DNA of 64,000 bases from Bifidobacterium magnum (lineage in GTDB: Bacteria > Actinomycetota > Actinomycetes > Actinomycetales > Bifidobacteriaceae), in contig NZ_JGZB01000001.1 of assembly GCF_000741255.1 (NCBI RefSeq), positions 161,629 through 225,628 of the forward strand, in the 5' to 3' direction. The notes under the pieces were generated by a model that saw only the letters and a list, made by a program, of their open reading frames with translations, made no database searches and was not told where the DNA came from. Below, piece after piece: positions 35,585-44,794 of this stretch. Position numbers and translations under genes: made by a program. Within the stretch, counting starts at the first letter, position 1, and every line of letters begins with the position of its first letter.

Positions 35585-36652
35585 TTAGTAGCAGTGGTTG
35601 GCGAGCCAGTAGGCGTACGCGCCCTGGATGGAACCGTAACGTTCCGCACAGTACTGCCAGAACCACTTGAGCTGGGTCTGGTAGTTGGTCGCCCAGTCGG
35701 CACCTGCGGAAACCATCTTGGAACCGGGCAGCGCCTGCGGCAGGCCGTATGCGCCGGAAGACGGGTTCGTGGCGTTGACGGACCAGCCGGACTCGTGGCT
35801 AATGATGTAGACAGTGGCCGTGAAGTCGGCTTCCGTGTAGCCGTTGGACAGCAAGTAATCATGCGCCCACTGCTGCATCTCGCCAATAGGAGTCGTGGTG
35901 CCGATGGAACTGGCGCCGCTGTTGCCCGAATTGTTCGAGCTGGAACCGCTGTTGGAGCCCGAGTTCGAAGAACCGGAGGTCGTGGCGGCCGGCTGCTTCG
36001 CCGGAGCCTTCGTGCCTACGAGCACCACTTTGTCCACCGGAGCCGTCTTCACATACGACGTGAGCTCGTTGGAAGAGATGACCTTGTTGCCGGAACGCTG
36101 CACGAGGTTCGTCACCTCGAGCACGCCGTTCTTGCCTTCGGTCTGCACCTTTTCGCTGCCCTGGGCCAGGTTCGGGTCTTCCTTGCGGATCGTGTTGTAG
36201 GCGATATCCTTGTCCACGTTCTCGATCACGGCGCCAGCACGGTTGATCGTGATGGTGGTGGACTCGTCCACCTTCGTGGTCAGGGACGGGGAAACCGTAT
36301 CGTCGGGTTCGAGCGTGATGTCCGCATCGTCCAGAACGGATTTGACATCCGTGAAGTTCGTGCCGAGCACGGTCTGGGAAGCACCGTTGATAACCACCTT
36401 GATGGAAGCGGTGTCGCCGCCCAGCTGTTCACGGGCGTTGCCACGGCTTGCCGCTTCGGCGTTTTTATCGGTCGCCGAGTATGCGGTTACCGTTGGCTTC
36501 GGGGATGCGGTTGTTTTCATGTAATAAGAACGCGTTACCAAGCAGCCGGTCACTACGAGAGCGATTGCTGCAATCACCACGCAGATGCGGATCCACTGAC
36601 GTTTGCTCAACGAGCGCAACGTAGGTACGCCTACCTTGCGATGGTTAGCCAT
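35585..36652 (-). CDS. G5-domain cell-wall protein with C-terminal transglycosylase-like domain (Rpf type)
   Basis: 355 residues. An N-terminal membrane/signal segment (IRICVVIAAIALVVTGCLV), then an ubiquitin-like DUF348 repeat (ASQTVLGTNFTDVKSVLDDA), a G5 domain (AYNTIRKEDPNLAQGSEKVQ), a Ser/Asn/Gly-rich linker, and a C-terminal lytic-transglycosylase-like domain with ISHESGWSVNATNPSSGAYG. The order matches actinobacterial resuscitation-promoting-factor-like proteins that cleave peptidoglycan. Start ATG 36652 behind GAGGAG. Convergent with the small protein gene. Confidence 0.88.
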   Translation of the reverse strand: MANHRKVGVPTLRSLSKRQWIRICVVIAAIALVVTGCLVTRSYYMKTTASPKPTVTAYSATDKNAEAASRGNAREQLGGDTASIKVVINGASQTVLGTNFTDVKSVLDDADITLEPDDTVSPSLTTKVDESTTITINRAGAVIENVDKDIAYNTIRKEDPNLAQGSEKVQTEGKNGVLEVTNLVQRSGNKVISSNELTSYVKTAPVDKVVLVGTKAPAKQPAATTSGSSNSGSNSGSSSNNSGNSGASSIGTTTPIGEMQQWAHDYLLSNGYTEADFTATVYIISHESGWSVNATNPSSGAYGLPQALPGSKMVSAGADWATNYQTQLKWFWQYCAERYGSIQGAYAYWLANHCY

Positions 36653-36816
36653 TCTGCTCCTCAAAAATCGACAATATTACACACTAGCCAATAATTATAA
36701 CTGACCTATCCGGCAAAATCTTAGGGGGTATCCTCTGTGAGATGATTCATCACACAATATCCACGCAATGTTCACGAATGGATATGGACGGGATAAACGG
36801 CGCGAACATACGAAAA

Positions 36817-36844
36817 TGGCGGAACCCACAAGTAGGTTCCGCCA
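36817..36844 (-). terminator. terminator of the thioredoxin gene
   Basis: TGGCGGAACC, 8-nt loop, GGTTCCGCCA; on the minus strand it is followed by TTTTCG. Confidence 0.75.
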
Positions 36845-36873
36845 TAGTCCAATTACTCGAGTGAGGAATTAAT

Positions 36874-37242
36874 TCACTGCTTGTTGGCTTCTTCCTGGGC
36901 CTTCGCCAGTGCGGCTTCGACGTCGAGCTTCTTTGCCTGGTCGATGACGCTGTCGAGATCCTCGGCGCGCAGGGCACCGGCCTGCTGGAACACAATGTGT
37001 CCCTTCTTGGCGATCATCAGCGTCGGAACCGCCTGGATGCCGGCCTGGTTGGCCAGATCCTGGTTCTTGTCGATGTCCACCTTGCCGAAGTAGATGTCCG
37101 TGTTGGCCTCGGAAGCCTTCTCGAAAATCGGGCCGAAAGCGCGGCACGGGCCGCACCAGGATGCCCAAAAGTCAATAAAGACGAGCTCGTTGTCCGCGAT
37201 CACCCGTTCGAAATTGGCGGAAGTAACTTCATGCGTTGCCAT
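36874..37242 (-). CDS. trxA: thioredoxin
   Basis: 122 residues from ATG 37242. Active site FWASWCGPCRAF (Cys30, Cys33), the cis-Pro in IQAVPTLMI, and a C-terminal helical Ala/Glu/Lys-rich extension. Reduces disulfides in cytoplasmic proteins. AAAGGA lies 6 nt before ATG 37242; ATG 37248 is too close to it. No thioredoxin reductase is nearby. Confidence 0.92.
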   Translation of the reverse strand: MATHEVTSANFERVIADNELVFIDFWASWCGPCRAFGPIFEKASEANTDIYFGKVDIDKNQDLANQAGIQAVPTLMIAKKGHIVFQQAGALRAEDLDSVIDQAKKLDVEAALAKAQEEANKQ

Positions 37243-37490
37243 GGCCATTCCTTTCTATAGCTGCTTATGCAGTGGAACTCGTTACGGTGTTCGGTACATT
37301 CCGTTCGCGTATTCCATGCTTCGTACTGTTCAACAGAACATAGCGCGAAACATTTCAAAACCCCTTGAAATAAGCCTGCAGGGGAACTCGGGCATGTTGG
37401 CAGGATTCTCACAGCGAGTTTGGTATATGTATGCCCCCGTAACGAGGGAAGCGGCATTGCGGCTTGGCGTTTTGCATGGATAATAGAGGC

Positions 37491-38123
37491 ATGCCAGTTT
37501 TGAATGACGAAGTTCCGGACAACGACGACTTCGACGCGAACCGTCACCGCGGGGAATTCGACAATATCAATCCGGAAGATTTTATGCATAATTCGGGCTC
37601 GGGGCGGGGCAATCCGCCAGGTTGGCTGAGCCCGAGCGAGCTGGACCGCGCCCGGCGCGAAGTGCCCATGGCTTACATCCAGATTGTTCCTGTGCGCACC
37701 GATTCCATGGGACGTGTCTCGCAAGTGGGCACGCTGCTGCGCGTAAGCGAAGACGGTTCGATTGTGGAGCGCACGCTTATTGCGGGACGAGTGCTCTACC
37801 ACGAGTCGTTGCGCGAAGCGATCGCGCGTAATATCGCCCGCGACATGGGCGACTTGGCGCTTCCCGTGCTGCCGCAATGCCTGCAGCCCTTTACCGTGGC
37901 CGAATTCTTCCCGACGCCGGGCGTAAGTCCGTTCTACGACGAGCGCCAGCACGCCATTGCGTTGTGCTATGTGGTGCCGATTGCGGGCGACTGCAAGCCG
38001 CAGGATGAAACGCTTGACGTGGAATGGGTGGATCCGCATGGTGCCACGGTTGGTGCGCTCGTGGACCAGATGATCAACGGCTACGGCACGATTATGCGCC
38101 GTGCGCTTTCGTGGATTGGGTAG
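37491..38123 (+). CDS. Nudix-like DUF4916 protein
   Basis: 210 residues. PGWLSPSELDRARREVPMAY, VGTLLRVSEDGSIVERTLI and FTVAEFFPTPGVSPFYDERQ match the actinobacterial DUF4916 family, Nudix-related but without the classical Nudix box. Activity unknown. ATG 37491 is 6 nt after GATAAT (37,479-37,484) with no separate Shine-Dalgarno, suggesting a leaderless transcript and choosing this start over 37,464 or 37,476. The alpha/beta hydrolase follows after 28 bp. Confidence 0.78.
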   Translation: MPVLNDEVPDNDDFDANRHRGEFDNINPEDFMHNSGSGRGNPPGWLSPSELDRARREVPMAYIQIVPVRTDSMGRVSQVGTLLRVSEDGSIVERTLIAGRVLYHESLREAIARNIARDMGDLALPVLPQCLQPFTVAEFFPTPGVSPFYDERQHAIALCYVVPIAGDCKPQDETLDVEWVDPHGATVGALVDQMINGYGTIMRRALSWIG

Positions 38124-38151
38124 CGGCGAGCGCCGTGGCACAATAGGAGCC

Positions 38152-39009
38152 ATGACTTTTGAGATTCGTAACCATGTTGTGCGCGGCGGCGAGGGTGTTC
38201 CGCTGGTTCTGATTCACGGCTTCCCGGTGGACCACCGCATGTGGGACCGCTGCGTGCAGGCGCTGTTGGAAAATTGGGACGCAAGTGAGCTTAAGCAGTT
38301 CCCCGTCTGGGCTCCGGACATGCCGGGCGCGGGCGGTGCTCCCGTTCCGCCGGTTGCCGAGGTCGGTACGGTCGCCGCCGACGGCGCGTATGAGGATGCG
38401 CTCGACTTGTTGGCCGACAGTTATGTGGCCATGTTGCGTGACGCGGGTTACGAGAAGGCCGTGTGGGCCGGACTTTCGATGGGCGGCTATGTGGCGCTCG
38501 ACATTCAGCGCCGCCATCCGGAAGTGGTGGCCGGTCTCGCCCTGCTGGACACGAAGGGTGACGCGGACAAGCCCGAGTCGCGCGCGAACCGCATCAAGAT
38601 TGCGAAACAGTGCGTGGAACAGCACACGGTGGAACCCGTGATGTTCTTTGCCGAGCCTGAGCCGGGGGATTCGAGCGTCAAGAAGTCGGCGGCCTACATT
38701 GAGCAGTTCACCGAGTGGATCCAAGAGCAGGATCCCGAGGGCATTGCATGGCGCGAGCTTATGGCGGCCGGCCGCCCCGACCTTAACGACGTGTTCGAAA
38801 CGGTGACGGCTCCCGCCGCCGTGGTGTGCGGGGAAGAGGATCCTTCCAGCGCTCCGAAGGTGATGGTGCCGCTGGCGCGCAAGATGATCAACACCGAGGT
38901 TGAGGTGACGCAAATCGAGGATTGCGGCCATTTCAGCGCATGGGAACGGCCTGAGGCCGTGGCGCTCGCGCTGCAGAACTTGGTCAACCGTGTTCGGAAA
39001 GAGGCATGA
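38152..39009 (+). CDS. alpha/beta hydrolase
   Basis: 285 residues. Oxyanion loop LIHGFPVDHRMW, nucleophile elbow WAGLSMGGYVALD (Ser), Asp near GEEDPSSAP and His in IEDCGHFSAWERP. Substrate unknown. Start ATG 38152 has AGGAG just upstream; CACAAT lies 7 nt before the ATG. It is followed immediately by nudC. Confidence 0.88.
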   Translation: MTFEIRNHVVRGGEGVPLVLIHGFPVDHRMWDRCVQALLENWDASELKQFPVWAPDMPGAGGAPVPPVAEVGTVAADGAYEDALDLLADSYVAMLRDAGYEKAVWAGLSMGGYVALDIQRRHPEVVAGLALLDTKGDADKPESRANRIKIAKQCVEQHTVEPVMFFAEPEPGDSSVKKSAAYIEQFTEWIQEQDPEGIAWRELMAAGRPDLNDVFETVTAPAAVVCGEEDPSSAPKVMVPLARKMINTEVEVTQIEDCGHFSAWERPEAVALALQNLVNRVRKEA

Positions 39010-39011
39010 TC

Positions 39012-40100
39012 ATGGCGGGATTTTCTCCACTCGCGCTCACGCAGGCGCTTCCGTTCCTGCCGCTTGCACAGGGCGACATCGACTATCAGGTGGAGCGGCG
39101 CAGTGAGCCCAATCTGATCAACCGTGTGCTTGCCGAGCCGAGCACCACGGTGATTTTGGTGCGCCATGGCAAAGTGGCCGTACCGTTCGGACAGAGCAAC
39201 ATCATGTACCACGCGAACGTGAAGATGCGGCTGGCCACGCTGCCGGGCCTGTATGTGGCGGCGGAACTCAAGGAGTTCCCCGAGGCCGTGGCCATGTATT
39301 TGGGCAGCTATGGCGGCAAGCGCGACGAACATGTGGTGGCCGTGGATATTTCCGCATTGGACGGTGGCGCAGCGAATGCGCGCCAGGAGTCGTCCACGGT
39401 GGACCAGGCGTTTGACGAGTCGGGCGAGGACATGCAGGAGGACCAGCCGTCGGCTTCGCTGTTGCGCAATGCCGTGACGCGTTTCGACTGGGTGGATTTG
39501 CGCGCTTTCGCTCCGCACGCGTCGATGCGCGAAGTGGGCCAGGCCGTGACGGCCGTATGTCTGGGCGGATGGCAGGAATCGCAGCATTTCTGCCCGGCTT
39601 GTGGCGCTCCCACCGTACCAGCGTTGGCCGGATGGGCGCAGCGCTGCACGTCTCCGGACGACGGGCGCATCCTGTTCCCGCGCATTGAACCGGCCGTCAT
39701 CATTACCGTGGTGGACAGCCAGGACCGTCTGCTGCTGCAACACAACAAGGCATGGCAAGACCCCGACTTCTATTCGGTGAGCGCCGGATTCGTGGAAGCG
39801 GGCGAGAACCTTGAGCACGCGTGCCGCCGCGAAACGATGGAAGAGACGGGCATCAAGGCCGGCGAAGTCAAATATTTGGGTTCCCAGCCGTGGCCGTACC
39901 GCGCCTCGCTCATGATGGGCTTCAAGGGACGGGCCCTCTCCACGGAAATCCAAGTGGACAATGCGGAAACCGTCAAGGCCATGTGGGTGACGCGCGACGA
40001 ATTCACGAACGGCGTGATCGAGGGACGTATCCACGTTCCCAAGAAAGCCACGATCGCACGCTACATGATCGAGGAATGGCTGGGCCGTCCTCTCGACTGA
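39012..40100 (+). CDS. nudC: NADH pyrophosphatase-type Nudix hydrolase
   Basis: About 362 residues. N-terminal domain, zinc-ribbon-like region (HFCPACGAP, then QRCTSPDDG), and a Nudix box GFVEAGENLEHACRRETMEETGI, followed by the NudC-diagnostic SQPWPYRASLMMGF. Splits NAD(H) into NMN(H) and AMP and removes NAD caps from RNA. The fourth Cys of the usual zinc site is replaced, so metal binding may be lost. ATG 39012 fits AAAGAGG better than ATG 39006, which overlaps the hydrolase stop. Confidence 0.9.
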   Translation: MAGFSPLALTQALPFLPLAQGDIDYQVERRSEPNLINRVLAEPSTTVILVRHGKVAVPFGQSNIMYHANVKMRLATLPGLYVAAELKEFPEAVAMYLGSYGGKRDEHVVAVDISALDGGAANARQESSTVDQAFDESGEDMQEDQPSASLLRNAVTRFDWVDLRAFAPHASMREVGQAVTAVCLGGWQESQHFCPACGAPTVPALAGWAQRCTSPDDGRILFPRIEPAVIITVVDSQDRLLLQHNKAWQDPDFYSVSAGFVEAGENLEHACRRETMEETGIKAGEVKYLGSQPWPYRASLMMGFKGRALSTEIQVDNAETVKAMWVTRDEFTNGVIEGRIHVPKKATIARYMIEEWLGRPLD

Positions 40101-40191
40101 CCGTCACGTATCGCTCAGCGGGCAATAGTCGGGCGCGGCCCATATTGCTGGCCCATAATCGAAAAGAACACCAACAGGTAAGGGGAAAGCC

Positions 40192-40581
40192 ATGAGCGCC
40201 ACTTTAGATATCGATGTGCCACGTCACTTGCTGTACTCGGACGACCATGTGTGGGTCGACGAACATGTGGAGCCGGCCATGCTCGGCATTACGCAGTACG
40301 CGGCCGACCAGCTCGGCAAACTCGTGTTTGTGGACCTGCCGGACGTGGGCACGCATGTGGAAGTCGGCGACCAGCTGGCCCAGCTGGAATCCGCCAAGTC
40401 CATCGAACCGATGATTTCCCCCGTCGCCGGCACGGTACGCTACGTGAACAACGCCGTGGACGACGATGCGGAAATCATCAACGACGATCCGTACGGCGAA
40501 GGCTGGATCGTGAAGATTGAACTGGACGACGACGAACCGGACCTGCTCGACGCGGAAGCGTACGAAAAGCACATCCAGTAA
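40192..40581 (+). CDS. gcvH: glycine cleavage H-like lipoyl protein
   Basis: 129 residues. HVWVDEHVEPAMLGITQYAA and the lipoyl-lysine site QLESAKSIEPMISPVAG (Lys69), as in GcvH. Acidic C-terminus. In the full system H shuttles a methylamine group, but no P, T or L protein genes occur in this window. A lipoate ligase-like gene is 7.5 kb away. Shine-Dalgarno AAGGGGAA upstream. The next gene starts 8 bp after its stop. Confidence 0.9.
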   Translation: MSATLDIDVPRHLLYSDDHVWVDEHVEPAMLGITQYAADQLGKLVFVDLPDVGTHVEVGDQLAQLESAKSIEPMISPVAGTVRYVNNAVDDDAEIINDDPYGEGWIVKIELDDDEPDLLDAEAYEKHIQ

Positions 40582-40589
40582 GCGGAGCT

Positions 40590-42149
40590 ATGGCGAAAAG
40601 ATCAGCACAAGAACAAGAACTGCGCAACGTCAAACGGATTCTCGAATACGCTCTGCACGACGTGAAACACGAGACGCAGCACGTGCGCGCAAGCGTGACG
40701 CACGGCACGAAGACGGCGCAACCAGAATCCGCGGCTGCGTCGAAGACGGACGGCGAGGCTCCTGCGCAAAACGCGCAGTCCGTCAATACGGAAGTGGCAC
40801 AATCCGCGGACGTTACGGAAACGGTGCCGGCGGAAACTGCTGTCGCCTTGCCGACCACGAGTGTGGTGACGGCGAACGACGCGACGCCCACCGTGCTCAT
40901 TCCGCTCGGATCCGTGGCGCATACCTCGATCACGGCCGAGGAAGAGGGCGGCTCGTGCCCCGTTCCCGAACCGACGCGAGTCCGCAGGCGCGTACGCAGA
41001 CGCACGAAAGCGGACCTGTTCGGCGACATTAAGAACATGGCGCGCGGCTCGATCACGGGACTGTTCTCGTTCTGGCTCAACATCTCCACGACGCTCGCCA
41101 AAATGCTCAACTGGTATCCGTGCGTCAAGCCGTACGTGGGCTACGGCACGGAAGAGTTCTCGCGACTGATCTGCCGCACGCTGTATGCGCCGCACAACGC
41201 GCGCATCGACCGGCCCGAGCGCGGCATCCGCGAAATGTTGCAGGTGCCCGCACCACACCAGCGCGTGTACATCAACATTGACAACGTGCCGCTGAAAACC
41301 GTGCAAATCGGCGAAATGGAAATCTACGATCCCGTGGATCCGGCCAAGAACAAGACGGCCAACTATTCCGTGTCCGACTCGTGCGGATATTTGGATTTGC
41401 TCGCCGAGCACAAGCTCGCGCCCGGCACGCACACGTGCACGGTACGCGTGAAGCACCGTCCGCCAGTGGACGCGCCGCTGTACATTATTCCCGACGACTG
41501 TCCCGTCGGCATCATTTCCGACGTGGACGACACGATTATGGTCACGCAAGTGCCGACCGTGTGGAAAGCCGCCTATAACATGCTGTTCCTGAGCCCGCAC
41601 AAGCGTGCGAGTGTGCCCGGCATGTCCGTGCTGTACACGAAGGTACGCGACCTGTTCCCGGATGCGCCGTTCTTCTACCTGTCCACGAGCCCGTGGAACG
41701 TGGAGCAGCAGATTCGCGGATTCATTCGCGACTACGGTTTCCCAGATGGCCCGATGCTGCTGCGCGACCTGGACCCTAGGCCCAAGCGTTTCGTGCCTTC
41801 GGGCGTGGACCACAAGCTTGAATATGCCGAGCAGCTTATGGAGGACTTCCCGAACATGAAGTTCATCCTGTTCGGCGACGACGGTCAGAAAGACCCGACC
41901 ACCTACGCGACGATCGCGAAACGGTATCCGGGACGCGTACTTGCAATCGGCATCCGCCAGCTGTCCGCAAGGGAAGCGACGGGCGGCATTGTCGGATCGC
42001 TCAGCGGCCTGTCGCTCTCGCATCCCATGCCTGAAGTGGACGTTCCCGTGTTTACAGGCAACACGGGAACGAACATCATGAAAACGATGCTGCCGTACCT
42101 CAAGCAGTTCGCCAAGGAGGCGGCCCGCGGTACTTCGGCTACTCGGTGA
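40590..42149 (+). CDS. App1-like phosphatidate phosphatase (DUF2183)
   Basis: 519 residues. Disordered N-terminus of about 130 residues, then the App1 domain: ISDVDDTIMVTQVPTVWKAA carries the HAD-like DxDxT phosphatase motif; FFYLSTSPWNVEQQIRGFIR and FGDDGQKDPTTYATIAKRYP complete it. In yeast App1 dephosphorylates phosphatidate; bacterial members are less known. It follows gcvH closely and its 3' end overlaps oligopeptidase B by 11 bp. Confidence 0.85.
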   Translation: MAKRSAQEQELRNVKRILEYALHDVKHETQHVRASVTHGTKTAQPESAAASKTDGEAPAQNAQSVNTEVAQSADVTETVPAETAVALPTTSVVTANDATPTVLIPLGSVAHTSITAEEEGGSCPVPEPTRVRRRVRRRTKADLFGDIKNMARGSITGLFSFWLNISTTLAKMLNWYPCVKPYVGYGTEEFSRLICRTLYAPHNARIDRPERGIREMLQVPAPHQRVYINIDNVPLKTVQIGEMEIYDPVDPAKNKTANYSVSDSCGYLDLLAEHKLAPGTHTCTVRVKHRPPVDAPLYIIPDDCPVGIISDVDDTIMVTQVPTVWKAAYNMLFLSPHKRASVPGMSVLYTKVRDLFPDAPFFYLSTSPWNVEQQIRGFIRDYGFPDGPMLLRDLDPRPKRFVPSGVDHKLEYAEQLMEDFPNMKFILFGDDGQKDPTTYATIAKRYPGRVLAIGIRQLSAREATGGIVGSLSGLSLSHPMPEVDVPVFTGNTGTNIMKTMLPYLKQFAKEAARGTSATR

Positions 42150-44589
42150 TACCCATCACGCCCAAGCACCAGGAGTTCTCGTAACTGATCTGCTCCCACT
42201 GCTTGTAGCGTCCCGAAGTGCCGCCATGACCCGCTTCCGTTTCCACGCGGATAATCGCGTCCACGTCGGCAGCTTGGAGTCGGGCCACCCACTTGAGTGG
42301 TTCGACCACCATGACGCGCGTATCGTTCATCGACGTGGTGATGAAAATCTTCGGGAACTTTTTCGCGAACGCCTCGTTCTCAGGTCCGTCCTGCGCGCTG
42401 CCGCGCGGGGCGGGCGCGTTCTCATAAGGCGAGTACGACTTCATGTACTCGTACACCTCGGGATTGTGCAATGGGTCGCCCCACTCGTCCCATTCGGTCA
42501 CGGTAAGCGGAAGCGTCGGGTCAAGCATCGTGGTCAGGGCGTCCACGAACGGCACGTCCGCCTCAATGCCCGCGAAACGTTCGGGAGCCATGTTTGCCAC
42601 GGCGCCCATCAGCAGGCCTCCGGCCGAGCCGCCATTGGCCACCGTGCGCTTGACGTCAATAATGCCGGCGTTCTGCAGCGCCACCGTCACGTCGATAAAG
42701 TCCTCGAACGTGTGCTTTTTGTTAAGCTGACGTCCCTGCTCGTACCAGGCGCGGCCCATTTCGCCGCCGCCGCGCACATGCGGCAGCACGTAGACCACAC
42801 CGCGGTCCAATAGTCCCAGGCGTCCCACGGAGAAACTCGGATCCGAACTGATCTCATACGCGCCATAAGCGAGCACAAAGGCCGGCGCCATATGCGGCAG
42901 CGGACGGCGGTCGGCGAAGTGGGCGGCTGCTGTTGCGCCCTCTGCGTCCTGCTCCAACTCCACCTTGTCTGTACGCCACACAAGCGAGACGGGCACCTGC
43001 TCGCCGTCGCGCACGGTAATCCATTCGCGGCGCTCCTCATAGTCGGCGGCGTTGAAGTTGAGCACGGTGGCGCGCTTGAGCAGACGGTCGTCGCCCGTAG
43101 CCGGATCGAGGTCATGCAGTTCGCCTGGGCGCGTGTAGCTGCTGAACGAGTAGCGCATACGCGGAGCATCGTAATTCGGGTTGCCGCCCGCGCCAATCGA
43201 ATAGACATGCGTATCGCTGTCCGGAGGTGTGACGGCCTCAAACTGCCACGGCTCGTTGTTCAGGAAATTCTGGGCCGCGCGGTCCTTCGTCATGACGGCC
43301 AAATGCGGCAGGCCGTCTGCACGGTAGGAGAGTGCCACATAATGGCGGTGCATGGCGATGCCTTCCATCGCAAGACCCTTGGCGCCCTGCAGCAGCGGCG
43401 GATTCGTATCGCAATACCAAGGCGTGCTCACGGGCTGGGACGCCACATCGCGCGGATCGGCGCCGGTGTCGCCCTTGCGCGGCTGGCGCTTGTGGACGTT
43501 GCCACCCGTTTCGCCCCCCGGCTCCTCGCAGCCGTACGGCGAACCGCAGGCGATGCAGCGGCCTTCGCCCAGCTTGAACGGCGGCTGGTGGCCGCGCATG
43601 TCGATCACGTCGATCTCGAAATTCGGGTTCGTGCTGTTGTGGTAGACAATCGCGAGCGGAATGTCCTCGCCGTTGTCGCCCGCGCCTTCGAAGGACGCGA
43701 AGCTCACGTCATATTCCACGCCTTCCTTGCGTGGAATGAACGTTTGGAATTCGCCCGTCGGGTCGCTTACGGGCAGCATGAGTACTTCCGTCGTGGTCTT
43801 TGAACCCGTGCCGATCACGAGCAGCTTTTCATCGAACGACAGCCCGATGCCGGCCCAGAAACGCTCGTCATGTTCCTCGAATACCGTCACATCCTCGCTG
43901 CGAGGAGTGCCCACGCGGTGGCGCACAATACGGTACGGGCGCCATGCATCGTCGATTTCGGTAAGGAACACCCATTGCGCGTCGGGCGTGAAACAGGCGG
44001 CGCCCACCTGGTCGAAACAGTCGGGCAGCTCTTCGCCCGTCTCAAGGTCGCGGATGCGGAAATCATAGCGTTCGTCGCCATGCACATCCGTGCCGTACAG
44101 CATCCAACGGCCATCCTTGCTGATGTCCATGCCACCTAAACGGAAGAAATCGTGGCCTTCGGCTTCCTTGTTGGCGTCGAAAATAATCTGTTCGCCCTCA
44201 ATCGAGCCCGGCTCGCTCGCCGCGTCAATGACGGGCGGATCCCAATCGTCCTTGTTTTGGATCGGAATGCGGCACTGGATCGCGTACTGCTTGCCCTCTT
44301 GCGTACGCACGAAATACCAGTAGTCGTCAATGCGCGTCGGCACGGACATGTCGGTTTGCTGAACGTGGCCCACGAACTCGTTGAACAGGGCCGTACGCAA
44401 CGGTTTCAAATGGGCGTTGCGCTGCTCACAGTAAGTATTTTGCGCTTCCACGAACTCGCGGACGGGAACGCTGGTCTTGTCGCGCAACCATTCGTAATCG
44501 TCAATAAATGTGTCGCCGTGTACGGTACGCGCGTGCGGCTCGCGACGGGCGGCCGGCACTGCAGTGGGATCGAAGTCCTTACCAATCAT
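42139..44589 (-). CDS. ptrB: oligopeptidase B (prolyl oligopeptidase family, S9A)
   Basis: 816 residues. N-terminal beta-propeller part (DDYEWLRDKTSVPVREFVEA), then the catalytic domain with VANGGSAGGLLMGAVANMAP (nucleophile Ser), NDTRVMVVEPLKW (Asp) and AGHGGTSGRYKQW (His). Cleaves after basic residues in short peptides. An insert of about 50 residues with Cys pairs (GRCIACGSPYGC) is atypical. ATG 44589 is 7 nt after TATAAT (44,597-44,602 on minus), suggesting a leaderless transcript; ATG 44598 is an alternative. Confidence 0.9.
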   Translation of the reverse strand: MIGKDFDPTAVPAARREPHARTVHGDTFIDDYEWLRDKTSVPVREFVEAQNTYCEQRNAHLKPLRTALFNEFVGHVQQTDMSVPTRIDDYWYFVRTQEGKQYAIQCRIPIQNKDDWDPPVIDAASEPGSIEGEQIIFDANKEAEGHDFFRLGGMDISKDGRWMLYGTDVHGDERYDFRIRDLETGEELPDCFDQVGAACFTPDAQWVFLTEIDDAWRPYRIVRHRVGTPRSEDVTVFEEHDERFWAGIGLSFDEKLLVIGTGSKTTTEVLMLPVSDPTGEFQTFIPRKEGVEYDVSFASFEGAGDNGEDIPLAIVYHNSTNPNFEIDVIDMRGHQPPFKLGEGRCIACGSPYGCEEPGGETGGNVHKRQPRKGDTGADPRDVASQPVSTPWYCDTNPPLLQGAKGLAMEGIAMHRHYVALSYRADGLPHLAVMTKDRAAQNFLNNEPWQFEAVTPPDSDTHVYSIGAGGNPNYDAPRMRYSFSSYTRPGELHDLDPATGDDRLLKRATVLNFNAADYEERREWITVRDGEQVPVSLVWRTDKVELEQDAEGATAAAHFADRRPLPHMAPAFVLAYGAYEISSDPSFSVGRLGLLDRGVVYVLPHVRGGGEMGRAWYEQGRQLNKKHTFEDFIDVTVALQNAGIIDVKRTVANGGSAGGLLMGAVANMAPERFAGIEADVPFVDALTTMLDPTLPLTVTEWDEWGDPLHNPEVYEYMKSYSPYENAPAPRGSAQDGPENEAFAKKFPKIFITTSMNDTRVMVVEPLKWVARLQAADVDAIIRVETEAGHGGTSGRYKQWEQISYENSWCLGVMGITE

Positions 44590-44794
44590 GAGGTGCATTA
44601 TAGAACGGAGGCGACGGGGGAAGCGCGCGGGCGCGCAAGATCGCGCCAAATCGGCATCTCATATTCCGTCTCATAATTCATCTCAAAATCCGGACGATAT
44701 CCCACACGATGGGATTCACTCTCGCGGGCGCGCGCAAAATGGGTATCCTCACGGCATACATGTGGCGTAAAGGTAGGAACAGAAAGGCCTCAAC

